In this document: positions 56,458-63,699 of the stretch, in pieces
Layout: each line of letters begins with the position of its first letter
How positions within the stretch are numbered: the stretch's first letter is position 1
NCBI RefSeq assembly: GCF_022761125.1
Contig: NZ_JAKWJR010000009.1
Location: 124,001-188,000 of the forward strand
Source of the DNA: Nocardioides sp. SR21
Lineage (GTDB): Bacteria > Actinomycetota > Actinomycetes > Propionibacteriales > Nocardioidaceae
DNA length: 64,000 nt
Direction of reading: 5' to 3'
The notes under the pieces: generated by a model
The model's database searches: none
The model's input: the letters and a program-made list of their open reading frames with translations, nothing else
Told to the model about the DNA's origin: nothing
Made by a program: the position numbers and the translations under genes

Positions 56458-57192
56458 TCAGTCGAGGACGTGCCGCAGGTAGCGGCCCGGGGCGTCGAGG
56501 TACGACTTCCAGTGCTGCACCAGCTCGAGCTCCTCCCACGTCGTACGGCGCAGGCCCCAGTCGCCGACCTCGAGGATCGTGGCGCCGGTCATCGCCGCCA
56601 GGACCGGCGAGTGTGTCGCGCACAGCACCTGGCCGCCGGCGTCGACGATCCTGCCCAGCGCCCCGATCAGCGCGAGCGTGGACGAGAACGACAGCGCCGC
56701 CTCGGGCTCGTCGAGGCAGTAGAAGCCGGGGGAGTCGAAGCGGGTCCGCAGCACCTCGAGGAACGACTCCCCGTGGCTCATCTCGTGGTAGCTCGGTGGC
56801 GGCGGTCGGTCACCCGGAAGGCCCACGGCGGTGGACTCGCTGTAGGTGTACCAGCTGTGCATGGTCTCGGCGCGCAGGAAGAAGCCCCACTTCGGAGCGC
56901 CGATGCCGCGGCGCAGCGTCAGTGCGTTGCCGAGCGGCGACTCGGTGGCCCGGGTGGAGAAGTGGCCCTGGGCCGAACCACCCTCCGGCGACAGGCCGTA
57001 CGCCGCGGCGACCGCCTCGACGATCGTCGACTTGCCCGACCCATTCTCGCCGACGAGGAACGTCACGAACGGCGACAGCTCGAGCCCCTCGCGCATGAGC
57101 TGGGCCACGGCCGGGATCGTCATCGGCCACGCGTCCTCCGGCAGGTCGTCGTCAGCGGAGACCCGGACGACGGGCGGCTGGTCGAAGTCCAT
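56458..57192 (-). CDS. AAA family ATPase (ABC/SMC-like, single domain)
   Basis: This 244-residue predicted ATPase has Walker A LVGENGSGKSTIVEAVA near residue 47, the signature-like EMSHGESFLEVL and Walker B GFYCLDEPEAALSFSSTLAL, with a following CATHSPVLAAM His switch. Relatives are soluble ATPases of the OLD/RecF-like group with unknown targets. The ATG at 57192 is fixed by a -10 box 6 nt upstream on the minus strand. It is divergent from the LigD-type polymerase with only 39 bp between start codons, which may point to a shared DNA-repair role. Confidence 0.85.
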   Translation of the reverse strand: MDFDQPPVVRVSADDDLPEDAWPMTIPAVAQLMREGLELSPFVTFLVGENGSGKSTIVEAVAAAYGLSPEGGSAQGHFSTRATESPLGNALTLRRGIGAPKWGFFLRAETMHSWYTYSESTAVGLPGDRPPPPSYHEMSHGESFLEVLRTRFDSPGFYCLDEPEAALSFSSTLALIGALGRIVDAGGQVLCATHSPVLAAMTGATILEVGDWGLRRTTWEELELVQHWKSYLDAPGRYLRHVLD

Positions 57193-57198
57193 GTCCGA

Positions 57199-57204
57199 AC
57201 CGTA
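57199..57204 (-). promoter_or_regulatory. -10 box TACGGT for the leaderless ATPase gene
   Basis: On the minus strand TACGGT ends 6 nt before the ATG at 57192. Confidence 0.5.
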
Positions 57205-57219
57205 GGTGGTGCCGCCCCC

Positions 57220-57225
57220 TAGGGT
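57220..57225 (+). promoter_or_regulatory. -10 box TAGGGT for the leaderless polymerase gene
   Basis: TAGGGT ends 6 nt before the ATG at 57232. It lies 15 bp from the divergent -10 box, so each -35 region falls over or beyond the other promoter. Confidence 0.55.
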
Positions 57226-57231
57226 GGCCGC

Positions 57232-58194
57232 ATGCCGTCCAAGCCCCCTGCGGTCGAGATCGAGGTCGACAACCGGGTGGTGCGGGTCAGCAAACCGGAC
57301 CGGGTCTACTTCCCGGAGTCGGGGGCCACCAAGCTCGACCTGGTCGAGTACTACCTCGCCGTCGGGCCGGGCATCGTCAACGCGCTGTTCGAGCGGCCCT
57401 GCATGCTGCACCGCTTCCCGAAGGGGCTGGCCGGCGACAAGGTCCACCAGAAGCGGGTGCCGAACGGCGCGCCCCCGTGGCTCGAGACCGTCCGGCTGCA
57501 CTTCCCGCGCTGGAACCGCACCGCCGACGAGCTCTGCGTGACCGAGCTCGGGTCGGTGATCTGGGCGGTGCAGATGTCGACCGTCGAGTTCCACCCCTGG
57601 AACAGCCGCCGCGACGACACCGAGAAGCCCGACGAGTGGCGCATCGACCTCGACCCGGGTCCGCTCAGCGACTACGACCAGGTGCGCCGCGTCGCCCACG
57701 TCGCGCACGAGGTCCTCGACGAGCTCGGCGCGGTCGGCTTCCCGAAGACCAGCGGCAGCAAGGGGCTGCACATCTACGTGCGGATCCGCCCCGACCACGG
57801 CTTCAAGGAGGTACGCCGCGCCGCCCTCGCGTTCGCCCGCGAGGTCGAGCGCCGCGCCCCCGACGACGTCACCACCACCTGGTGGAAGAAGGACCGCGAC
57901 CCCCACCACCTGTTCGTGGACTACAACCAGAACGCCCGCGACCACACGATCGCGGCGGCGTACTCCGTCCGCGGCCTCCCCGACGCCCGCGTCTCCACCC
58001 CGGTCCGCTGGGACGAGATCGACGCCGCCGACCCGCGCGACTTCACGATCTTCACGGTCCCGGACCGGTTCGCCCAGCTCGGCGACCTGCACGCCGACAT
58101 CGACGACCACGTCTTCGACATCGCCCCGCTTCTCGAGTGGGCCGACCGCGACCAGCGGTCCGGCGCCGAGGTCCCGGACGAGCCCGAGGACTGA
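57232..58194 (+). CDS. stand-alone LigD-type polymerase/primase domain protein
   Basis: This 320-residue archaeo-eukaryotic primase-fold polymerase corresponds to the LigD PolDom. It has YYLAVGPGIVNALFERPCMLHRFPKG, VEFHPWNSR, the metal-binding DLDPG in WRIDLDPGPLSDYDQ and TSGSKGLHIYVRI. No ligase or nuclease domain is attached and no ku gene is in the window. Actinobacteria carry such separate PolD proteins with roles in repair or end joining. The ATG is set by the -10 box. Its stop lies in a motif shared with the cupin gene 3' end. Confidence 0.92.
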   Translation: MPSKPPAVEIEVDNRVVRVSKPDRVYFPESGATKLDLVEYYLAVGPGIVNALFERPCMLHRFPKGLAGDKVHQKRVPNGAPPWLETVRLHFPRWNRTADELCVTELGSVIWAVQMSTVEFHPWNSRRDDTEKPDEWRIDLDPGPLSDYDQVRRVAHVAHEVLDELGAVGFPKTSGSKGLHIYVRIRPDHGFKEVRRAALAFAREVERRAPDDVTTTWWKKDRDPHHLFVDYNQNARDHTIAAAYSVRGLPDARVSTPVRWDEIDAADPRDFTIFTVPDRFAQLGDLHADIDDHVFDIAPLLEWADRDQRSGAEVPDEPED

Positions 58195-58212
58195 CCCTCT
58201 CCCGTCGAGAGA
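58191..58212. repeat. half-copy of the element found after the cupin gene
   Basis: The sequence from CTGACCCTCT to CCCGTCGAGA (58191-58210) starts at the polymerase stop codon and is identical to the left end of the palindrome after the cupin gene (58612-58631). Confidence 0.6.
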
Positions 58213-58234
58213 TCAGCACCAGGCTGGCGGTCCC

Positions 58235-58240
58235 TAGACT
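58235..58240 (+). promoter_or_regulatory. -10 box TAGACT for the leaderless cupin gene
   Basis: TAGACT ends 6 nt before the ATG at 58247. Confidence 0.55.
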
Positions 58241-58246
58241 CGGGAC

Positions 58247-58615
58247 ATGAACCGACCCGTCGACATCGCCGACAAGCTGTCCGCGTTCTCGGACCACTGG
58301 TCGCCGAAGGTCGTGGCCCGCCTCAACGACTACGAGATCAAGCTCGTGAAGGTCAAGGGCGAGTTCGTCTGGCACACCCACGAGGACACCGACGAGCTGT
58401 TCCTCGTGGTCGACGGGACCCTCACCATCCAGCTGCGCGACGGCGACGTGACGCTGACACCCGGGCAGCTGTACGTCGTCCCGCGCGGCGTCGAGCACTG
58501 CCCGATCGCCGACGGCGAGGTCGCCGCGATGCTGATCGAGCCCACCGGCGTGGTCAACACCGGCGATGCCGGCGGTGAGCTGACGGCCGCCTACGACGAC
58601 TCGCTCCTGGGCTGA
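58247..58615 (+). CDS. cupin domain protein
   Basis: This 122-residue single-barrel protein has the metal-binding pattern HTHEDTDELFLVVDG (two His and Glu) and a later His in YVVPRGVEHCP, between GDVTLTPGQ. The barrel should bind one metal ion; enzyme or sugar-binding function cannot be told. The stop codon is the first part of a long palindrome shared with the convergent gene. Confidence 0.85.
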   Translation: MNRPVDIADKLSAFSDHWSPKVVARLNDYEIKLVKVKGEFVWHTHEDTDELFLVVDGTLTIQLRDGDVTLTPGQLYVVPRGVEHCPIADGEVAAMLIEPTGVVNTGDAGGELTAAYDDSLLG

Positions 58616-58697
58616 CCCTCTCCCGTCGAGACGCCAGAAAGGGTCCTGGGGAGCGCTCCGGAAGGGCCGTTCCTGGTGTCTCGACGACAGATCAGCC
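58611..58697. repeat. 87-bp imperfect palindrome between the convergent cupin and DUF1801 genes
   Basis: The left arm from GCTGACCCTCTCCCGTCGAGAC and the right arm ending GTGTCTCGACGACAGATCAGC are nearly complementary, with matching ends (CGTCGAGAC and GTCTCGACG), a middle AAGGGTCC/AGGGCC region and a central palindrome GGAGCGCTCC. The stop codons of both genes are in the two ends. It is a probable bidirectional terminator of repeat origin. Confidence 0.7.
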
Positions 58698-59003
58698 CCG
58701 GATCTCAGCCGCCCGCAGCCGCACCATCTCGGTCAGCACGTCGTCGGGCACCGGCGCATCGGGCGTGCACTGCACCCCGCCCTTGGTGAGCGTGAACCCG
58801 TCGAGCCGGTCACCGACCGCGGACACGACCTCGGGGCTGAACGGGTAGACCCCGACGTGCGCCTTGGCCTCGCTCAGGCCGAGCAACGGCTTGCCGGACA
58901 GCCGCCAGGCGGGCATCCCGTAGCTGACCCCCTCCTCGGCCTCGGGCTCCACGCCCAGGACGATGTCGCGGACGTGGGCGAGGTACGCGTCGAAGGAGGT
59001 CAC
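58692..59003 (-). CDS. DUF1801-like domain protein
   Basis: This 103-residue protein has the pattern of the DUF1801/YdhG fold ([29 protein letters not shown], then [14 protein letters not shown] and [17 protein letters not shown]). Family members are small cytosolic proteins without an agreed function. The start is GTG at 59003. It is convergent with the cupin gene and divergent from rpe, whose -10 box begins 9 nt away. Confidence 0.82.
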   Translation of the reverse strand: MTSFDAYLAHVRDIVLGVEPEAEEGVSYGMPAWRLSGKPLLGLSEAKAHVGVYPFSPEVVSAVGDRLDGFTLTKGGVQCTPDAPVPDDVLTEMVRLRAAEIRG

Positions 59004-59011
59004 CGGCTCAT

Positions 59012-59017
59012 TAGACT
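59012..59017 (+). promoter_or_regulatory. -10 box TAGACT for rpe
   Basis: TAGACT ends 8 nt before the GTG at 59026. Its reverse strand (AGTCTAAT) lies at about -10 distance from the divergent DUF1801 start, so it may serve both. Confidence 0.5.
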
Positions 59018-59025
59018 CTGCCCCC

Positions 59026-59688
59026 GTGGGTCACATCCAGATCACTCCGAGCATCCTGAACGCCGACTTCGCCACCCTCGGCGCCGAGGTGGCGCGGATC
59101 CCCAGCGCCGACTGGGTGCACGTGGACGTGATGGACAACCACTTCGTCCCGAACCTCACGTTCGGCCCGACGATGCTGGAGGCCCTCGCGCGCAGCACCG
59201 ACGTACCCCTCGACGCACACCTGATGATCGAGGACGCCGACCGCAACGCGATGGCGTACGTCGAGGCCGGCGCCGGCTCGGTCACGTTCCACGTCGAGGC
59301 CGCGAAGGCACCGGTCCGGCTCGCCCGCGAGATCCGCGCGCACGGTGCTCGCGCCAGCATGGCGCTGCGCCCCGCGACGCCGATCGACCCCTACGAGGAC
59401 CTGCTCGCCGAGCTCGACATGGTGCTGATCATGACCGTCGAGCCCGGTTTCGGCGGCCAGAAGTTCCTCGACCTCTGCCTGCCCAAGATCCGCCGCGCCC
59501 GGGAGCTGATGGACAAGCACGGCGTCGAGACCTGGCTCCAGGTCGACGGCGGCGTCTCGCTGGAGACCATCGAGCGCTGCGCCGAGGCCGGCGCCGACGT
59601 GTTCGTCGCGGGCTCGGCCGTCTACTCGGCCGACGACCCCGACCGGATGGTCACCGCGCTGCGCGCAGCCGCCGAGGCCACCCGCTAG
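59026..59688 (+). CDS. rpe: ribulose-phosphate 3-epimerase
   Basis: This 220-residue TIM-barrel enzyme interconverts ribulose 5-phosphate and xylulose 5-phosphate. It has [32 protein letters not shown] (catalytic Asp and metal His), [12 protein letters not shown] and the late [10 protein letters not shown] with a GSAVY phosphate loop. The GTG at 59026 ([14 protein letters not shown]) fits the family start and the promoter spacing. It supplies ribulose 5-phosphate, the substrate of RibB downstream. Confidence 0.95.
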   Translation: MGHIQITPSILNADFATLGAEVARIPSADWVHVDVMDNHFVPNLTFGPTMLEALARSTDVPLDAHLMIEDADRNAMAYVEAGAGSVTFHVEAAKAPVRLAREIRAHGARASMALRPATPIDPYEDLLAELDMVLIMTVEPGFGGQKFLDLCLPKIRRARELMDKHGVETWLQVDGGVSLETIERCAEAGADVFVAGSAVYSADDPDRMVTALRAAAEATR

Positions 59689-59733
59689 CTGTCCGGCCGG
59701 GCGGGATCGCCTGGCCGTGCGGGAGGATGTCCT

Positions 59734-60996
59734 GTGAGTCGTACGCCGTTCGTCCTGCTGCTGGCGGGCAACGTGCTCTCGGGCGCCGGCAACGGCGTGG
59801 CGATGGTGGTGCTGCCGTGGCTGGTCCTCGATCTCACCGGCAGCGCCTCGGCAGCCGGTCTGGTCGCGACCGCGACCCTCCTGCCGGTGCTGGTGTCCAG
59901 CCTCGTGGTCGGGACGGTGGTGGACATGGTCGGCCGTCGACGGGTCGCCCTGCTCGCCGACGCGCTGTCCGGGCTCAGCGTCGCGGGCATCCCGTTGCTG
60001 GCGCTGCTCGGCCACCTCGACGTGGTGTCCCTGGTCCTGCTGGCGATCGTCGGCGCCGTGCTCGACCCCGCCGGGTACACCGCACGCAAGGCGATGCTGC
60101 CCGGGGCCGCGACCCGGGCCGGGCTGTCGTGGGAGCGGGCCAACGGCGTGTACGAGGCGGTCTTCGGCGCCGCCTACATCCTCGGCCCGGGAGTCGGTGG
60201 ACTCCTCATCGGCCTGGTCGGTCCCGAGTCGGCCCTCTGGGCGACCGCCGTCGCGTTCGGTCTCGCCGTCGTCGCGACCTCGTTCCTGCACGTCCCGGGC
60301 GCGGGTCGTCCCGCCGTCCACGAGCGGCCGGGCAGCCTCGTGCACGGCACGCTCGAGGGTCTGGTCTTCGTCTGGCGCCAGCCGCTCCTCCGGGCCACGA
60401 CCGGCCTCTGCTGCCTGGTGATCGCGGCCTACCTGCCCTTCGAGTCCGTCATCCTCCCCGTCCACTACACCGACCTCGAGCAGCCGGGGCAGCTCGGCCT
60501 GGTGGTCACGGCGATGAGTGTCGGCGGGGTCGTCGGCTCGCTGGCGACCGCGGCCGTCGTACGACGCTTCAGTCGCTACCGGGTGTTCGTGGCCAGCGTC
60601 CTGCTGGCCTGCCTCGCCCTGCTCGGTCTGGGCTTCCTCCCGGGCCTGGGCCCGATGATCGCCTTCGCCCTCCTGACCGGGCTGTTCTGGGGGCCGGTGA
60701 CCCCGATCCTCGACCTCGCGATGCAGGTCCGCACGCCCGAGCCCCTGCGCGGTCGCGTGATCGGCGTGATCACCTCGGCGACGTACGCCGCCGGCCCCAT
60801 CGGCCTGCTGCTCGCCGGGCCGGCCATCGACGGCTGGGGAGTGTCGACCGCGGCGCTCATCTTCGCGTCGGCGGTGCTGGCGGTCGCCGCCCTCGCCCTC
60901 CTCCAACGGAGCCTCCGCGAGCTGGACGACCTGCACGAGCCGGACGAGCTCGAAGGCACGCACGTCGCGGTGCCGACACCGCACCCGAACCACTGA
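59734..60996 (+). CDS. major facilitator superfamily transporter
   Basis: This 420-residue protein has about 12 membrane helices, the inter-helix motif VVDMVGRRRVALLADALSG after helix 2, and a charged cytosolic loop in the middle (GRPAVHERPGSLVHGTLEGL). It resembles drug/macrolide exporter-like MFS proteins; the substrate is unknown. GGGAGGATG precedes the GTG start. It ends about 90 bp before the FMN riboswitch. Confidence 0.85.
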   Translation: MSRTPFVLLLAGNVLSGAGNGVAMVVLPWLVLDLTGSASAAGLVATATLLPVLVSSLVVGTVVDMVGRRRVALLADALSGLSVAGIPLLALLGHLDVVSLVLLAIVGAVLDPAGYTARKAMLPGAATRAGLSWERANGVYEAVFGAAYILGPGVGGLLIGLVGPESALWATAVAFGLAVVATSFLHVPGAGRPAVHERPGSLVHGTLEGLVFVWRQPLLRATTGLCCLVIAAYLPFESVILPVHYTDLEQPGQLGLVVTAMSVGGVVGSLATAAVVRRFSRYRVFVASVLLACLALLGLGFLPGLGPMIAFALLTGLFWGPVTPILDLAMQVRTPEPLRGRVIGVITSATYAAGPIGLLLAGPAIDGWGVSTAALIFASAVLAVAALALLQRSLRELDDLHEPDELEGTHVAVPTPHPNH

Positions 60997-61088
60997 CGGA
61001 CCGGTCGATCTCGACCTGTGGTCGGCGTCACGGCGCTCGTTCCGTGTCGCTGTGGCAGACTTCGCCCCGACGAGAATTCATTCTCGCG

Positions 61089-61207
61089 TGCTCTGGGGTC
61101 GGTGAAATTCCGAGCCGGCGGTGAAAGTCCGCGACCCGGTCACAGCCAGTGACCGGTTGATCAGGTGAAACTCCTGGACCGACGGTTAAAGTCCGGATGG
61201 GAAGCGC
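61089..61207 (+). ncRNA. FMN riboswitch (RFN element)
   Basis: The conserved segments of the FMN aptamer are seen in order: GGGGTCGGTGAAATTCCGA, CCGGCGGT, AAAGTCCGCGACC, then GGTGAAACTCCTGGACCGACGG and TTAAAGTCCGGATGGGA. It lies about 80 nt upstream of the ribD start and would repress the rib operon when FMN is high. Two hairpins follow (GTC-looped CACGTAC/GTACGTG at 61224-61240 and GTCCG/CGGAC at 61261-61274), the latter just before the ribosome binding site. Confidence 0.93.
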
Positions 61208-61223
61208 ACGCAGGTGTCGTCGA

Positions 61224-61274
61224 CACGTACGTCGTACGTGCGCGACCCGTCAGCCCCGGAGTCCGTGAGCGGAC
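61224..61274 (+). promoter_or_regulatory. expression platform hairpins of the FMN riboswitch
   Basis: CACGTAC (61224-61230) pairs with GTACGTG (61234-61240). GTCCG (61261-61265) pairs with CGGAC (61270-61274), 2 nt before GAGGGG. With no U-tract, control by hiding the ribosome binding site is more likely than termination. Confidence 0.5.
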
Positions 61275-61288
61275 ATGAGGGGCCAGCA

Positions 61289-62320
61289 ATGACCACCACG
61301 GCAGCCGAGCGGGCCGCGATGCAGCGCGCCCTCGAGCTCGCCGCGACGCCAGGCGTCCCGCTGGGGCCCAACCCGCGCGTCGGTTGCGTGCTCCTCGACG
61401 CCGAGGGCGCCACGGTCGCCGAGGGCTACCACCGCGGCGCCGGCACCCCGCACGCCGAGGCCGACGCGCTGGCCCGTGCGGGGGAGAAGGCGCACGGCAC
61501 CACCGCCGTCGTCACCCTCGAGCCCTGCAACCACCAGGGCCGCACCGGCCCCTGCGCGCAGGCGCTCGTCGACGCCGGCGTACGCCGGGTCGTCTTCGCC
61601 CAATCGGACCCGAACCCGGCCGCCGCCGGTGGAGCCGAGACCCTGCGGGCCGCCGGCATCCACGTCGAGTCAGGACTTCTGGCGGCCGAGTCCGGACTTC
61701 TGAACAAGGTCTGGACGTTCGCGGTCGAGCACGGCCGCCCGTTCGTCACCTGGAAGTTCGCGACCACCCTCGACGGCCGCAGCGCCGCGGCCGACGGCAC
61801 CAGCCGCTGGGTGAGCTCGCCCGCCGCCCGCCTCGACACGCATCGGCTCCGCGCCCTCTGCGACGTGATGCTGGTCGGTACGAACACGGTCGAGGTCGAC
61901 GACCCGCTGCTCACCGTGCGCGACGAGCACGAACGCCCCCTCGCGCGCCAGCCGCTGCGCGCCGTGATGGGGGAGCGCGACCTCGACCCGGGTCGCCGGA
62001 TCTTCAACGACGACGCCGAGTCCGTGCACCTGCGCACCCGCGACCCCGAGCAGGCGCTGGAGCAGCTCTTCGCCCGCGACCGCCAGCACGTCTTCCTCGA
62101 GGGCGGCCCGACCCTGGCCGCCGCGTTCCTGAAGGCCGGCCTCGTCGACGAGATCGTCGTGTACGTCGCCCCGATGCTGCTCGGCGCCGGCCGCAGCGCG
62201 GTCGCTGACCTCGGAATCTCCACCATCTCCGACGCGTTCCGTCCCCGCGTCACCGACATCACCGTGCTGGAGGGGGACGAACCGAACGTTCGCCTGACCC
62301 TCGCGCCAGAAGGAGCCTGA
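61289..62320 (+). CDS. ribD: bifunctional pyrimidine deaminase/reductase RibD
   Basis: This 343-residue enzyme does the second and third steps from GTP to riboflavin. The N-terminal zinc deaminase domain has TPHAEADAL and EPCNHQGRTGPC (His, Cys, Cys zinc ligands). The C-terminal reductase domain has VTWKFATTLDGRSAAADGTSRW and HVFLEGGPTLAAAFL. The ATG at 61289 follows GAGGGG; an in-frame GTG at 61214 would put 25 residues over the riboswitch platform and is rejected. Confidence 0.95.
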   Translation: MTTTAAERAAMQRALELAATPGVPLGPNPRVGCVLLDAEGATVAEGYHRGAGTPHAEADALARAGEKAHGTTAVVTLEPCNHQGRTGPCAQALVDAGVRRVVFAQSDPNPAAAGGAETLRAAGIHVESGLLAAESGLLNKVWTFAVEHGRPFVTWKFATTLDGRSAAADGTSRWVSSPAARLDTHRLRALCDVMLVGTNTVEVDDPLLTVRDEHERPLARQPLRAVMGERDLDPGRRIFNDDAESVHLRTRDPEQALEQLFARDRQHVFLEGGPTLAAAFLKAGLVDEIVVYVAPMLLGAGRSAVADLGISTISDAFRPRVTDITVLEGDEPNVRLTLAPEGA

Positions 62321-62321
62321 C

Positions 62322-62921
62322 ATGTTCACCGGAATCGTCGAGGAGCTCGGCACCGTCGCCGCGGTCGAGGACCAGGGCGACGCGATCCGCCTCGGCATCA
62401 GCGCCACCACCGTGCTCGAGGGCACCGGCCTGGGCGACTCGATCTCCGTCAACGGCTGCTGCCTGACCGTCACCAGCATCGAGGGCGGCACCTGGACCGC
62501 CGACGTCATGCAGGAGACCCTCGACAAGACCAGCCTGTACGGCGTACGCCCGGGCGACGCGGTCAACCTCGAGCGCGCCGTCACCGCGGACAAGCGCCTC
62601 GGCGGGCACATCGTGCAGGGCCACGTCGACGGTGTCGGCGAGGTCGTCAGCCGGACCCCCAGCGAGCACTGGGAGGTCGTCGAGATCGCGATGCCCGAGG
62701 CGCTGAGCCGCTACCTCGTCGACAAGGGTTCGATCACCGTCGACGGCGTCAGCCTCACCGTCGTCGAGGCCGGCACCGACCGGTTCACGGTCAGCCTGAT
62801 CCCCGAGACGCTCGCCCGCACCACGCTCGGCGCCCGCCAGCCCGGCGACCGGGTCAACCTCGAGGTCGACGTCATCGCCAAGTACGTCGAGCGCCTCCTG
62901 CCCTACCAGGAGCGCGCATGA
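62322..62921 (+). CDS. ribE: riboflavin synthase
   Basis: This 199-residue enzyme makes riboflavin by dismutating two lumazines. It has two tandem lumazine-binding barrels: MFTGIVEELG at the start and GHIVQGHVDGVGEVV at the second (near residue 98), each with the SVNGCCLTV or TVDGVSLTVVE segment. The ATG follows the ribD stop by one base. Its stop is followed by an 80-bp repeat insertion that separates it from the transporter gene. Confidence 0.94.
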   Translation: MFTGIVEELGTVAAVEDQGDAIRLGISATTVLEGTGLGDSISVNGCCLTVTSIEGGTWTADVMQETLDKTSLYGVRPGDAVNLERAVTADKRLGGHIVQGHVDGVGEVVSRTPSEHWEVVEIAMPEALSRYLVDKGSITVDGVSLTVVEAGTDRFTVSLIPETLARTTLGARQPGDRVNLEVDVIAKYVERLLPYQERA

Positions 62922-63002
62922 GCGAGCGAAGCGAGCGAATCAATCAACGCAGCGTGCGCGGTGCCTCGTGCGCGCACGGAGCGAAGCGAGTACGCGCATG
63001 AG
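62913..63002. repeat. 80-bp inserted repeat flanked by a 10-bp direct repeat
   Basis: CGCGCATGAG occurs at 62913-62922, spanning the ribE stop, and at 62993-63002, spanning the next start, exactly 80 bp apart. Between them lie GAGCGAGCGAAGCGAGCG-type strings and an inverted repeat (CGTGCGCG at 62953-62960 with CGCGCACG at 62971-62978). The picture is of a short mobile repeat inserted at a former ATGA overlap. Confidence 0.6.
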
Positions 63003-63699
63003 TTTGCTCGCGTCGCTGTACGACGCCCACCTGGACATCGCCGGCCACCCGATCACCTGGCGCGAGATCCTCGGCAACGCCTTCGGCTTCGCCTCCGCCA
63101 TCGGCGGGCTGCGCCGCCGGGTCTGGGCCTGGCCGGTCGGCATCGTCGGCAACGTCCTGCTGTTCTCGGTGTTCATCGCGGCGACGTTCGACGCGCACGC
63201 CCAGCAGCCGCTCTTCGGCCAGGCCGCCCGTCAGGTCTTCTTCATCATCACCAGCATCTACGGCTGGCACCGCTGGAACCAGACCCGCCAGGCCCACGGT
63301 GGCGGTGACGCCCCGGCCGTCGACCCGCGCTGGGCCACCGCCCGCGAGCGGATGGCGTACCTCCTGGTCGCCGCCGCCGGCGTCCTCGTCTGCCAGTGGG
63401 TGTTCTCGGTCGTCGGCGCCGGCTGGCCCGCGCCGCGCTGGTACTACTGGTGCGACGCCTGGATCTTCGTCGGCTCGATGATCGCGACGTACGCGATGGC
63501 CCGCGGCTGGAACGACTTCTGGCTCGCCTGGATCGCCGTCGACCTGGTCGGCGTGCCGCTGCTCTGGCACTCGGGCTACTACCCGTCCGCGATCCTCTAC
63601 GTCTTCTACGGCGGGCTCTGCATCGCCGGCTTCATCACGTGGCTGCGGGCGACCGCGGCCGCACCAGGAAACACCGAGCGCGAGAAGGTGTCAGCATGA
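62998..63699 (+). CDS. pnuC: PnuC-family transporter, probable riboflavin permease (RibM-like)
   Basis: This 233-residue protein has about seven membrane segments and the PnuC family pattern ([34 protein letters not shown] and [19 protein letters not shown]). PnuC transports nicotinamide riboside in other bacteria. In several actinobacteria a homolog inside an FMN-controlled rib operon (RibM or PnuX) imports riboflavin, and the same context is seen here, so riboflavin is favoured. ATG at 62998. The stop overlaps the ribBA ATG. Confidence 0.87.
   Translation: MSLLASLYDAHLDIAGHPITWREILGNAFGFASAIGGLRRRVWAWPVGIVGNVLLFSVFIAATFDAHAQQPLFGQAARQVFFIITSIYGWHRWNQTRQAHGGGDAPAVDPRWATARERMAYLLVAAAGVLVCQWVFSVVGAGWPAPRWYYWCDAWIFVGSMIATYAMARGWNDFWLAWIAVDLVGVPLLWHSGYYPSAILYVFYGGLCIAGFITWLRATAAAPGNTEREKVSA

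Noticed and set aside
61214..61288. ribD start at GTG 61214
   Set aside because: It would place coding sequence in the riboswitch expression platform and lacks a ribosome binding site.
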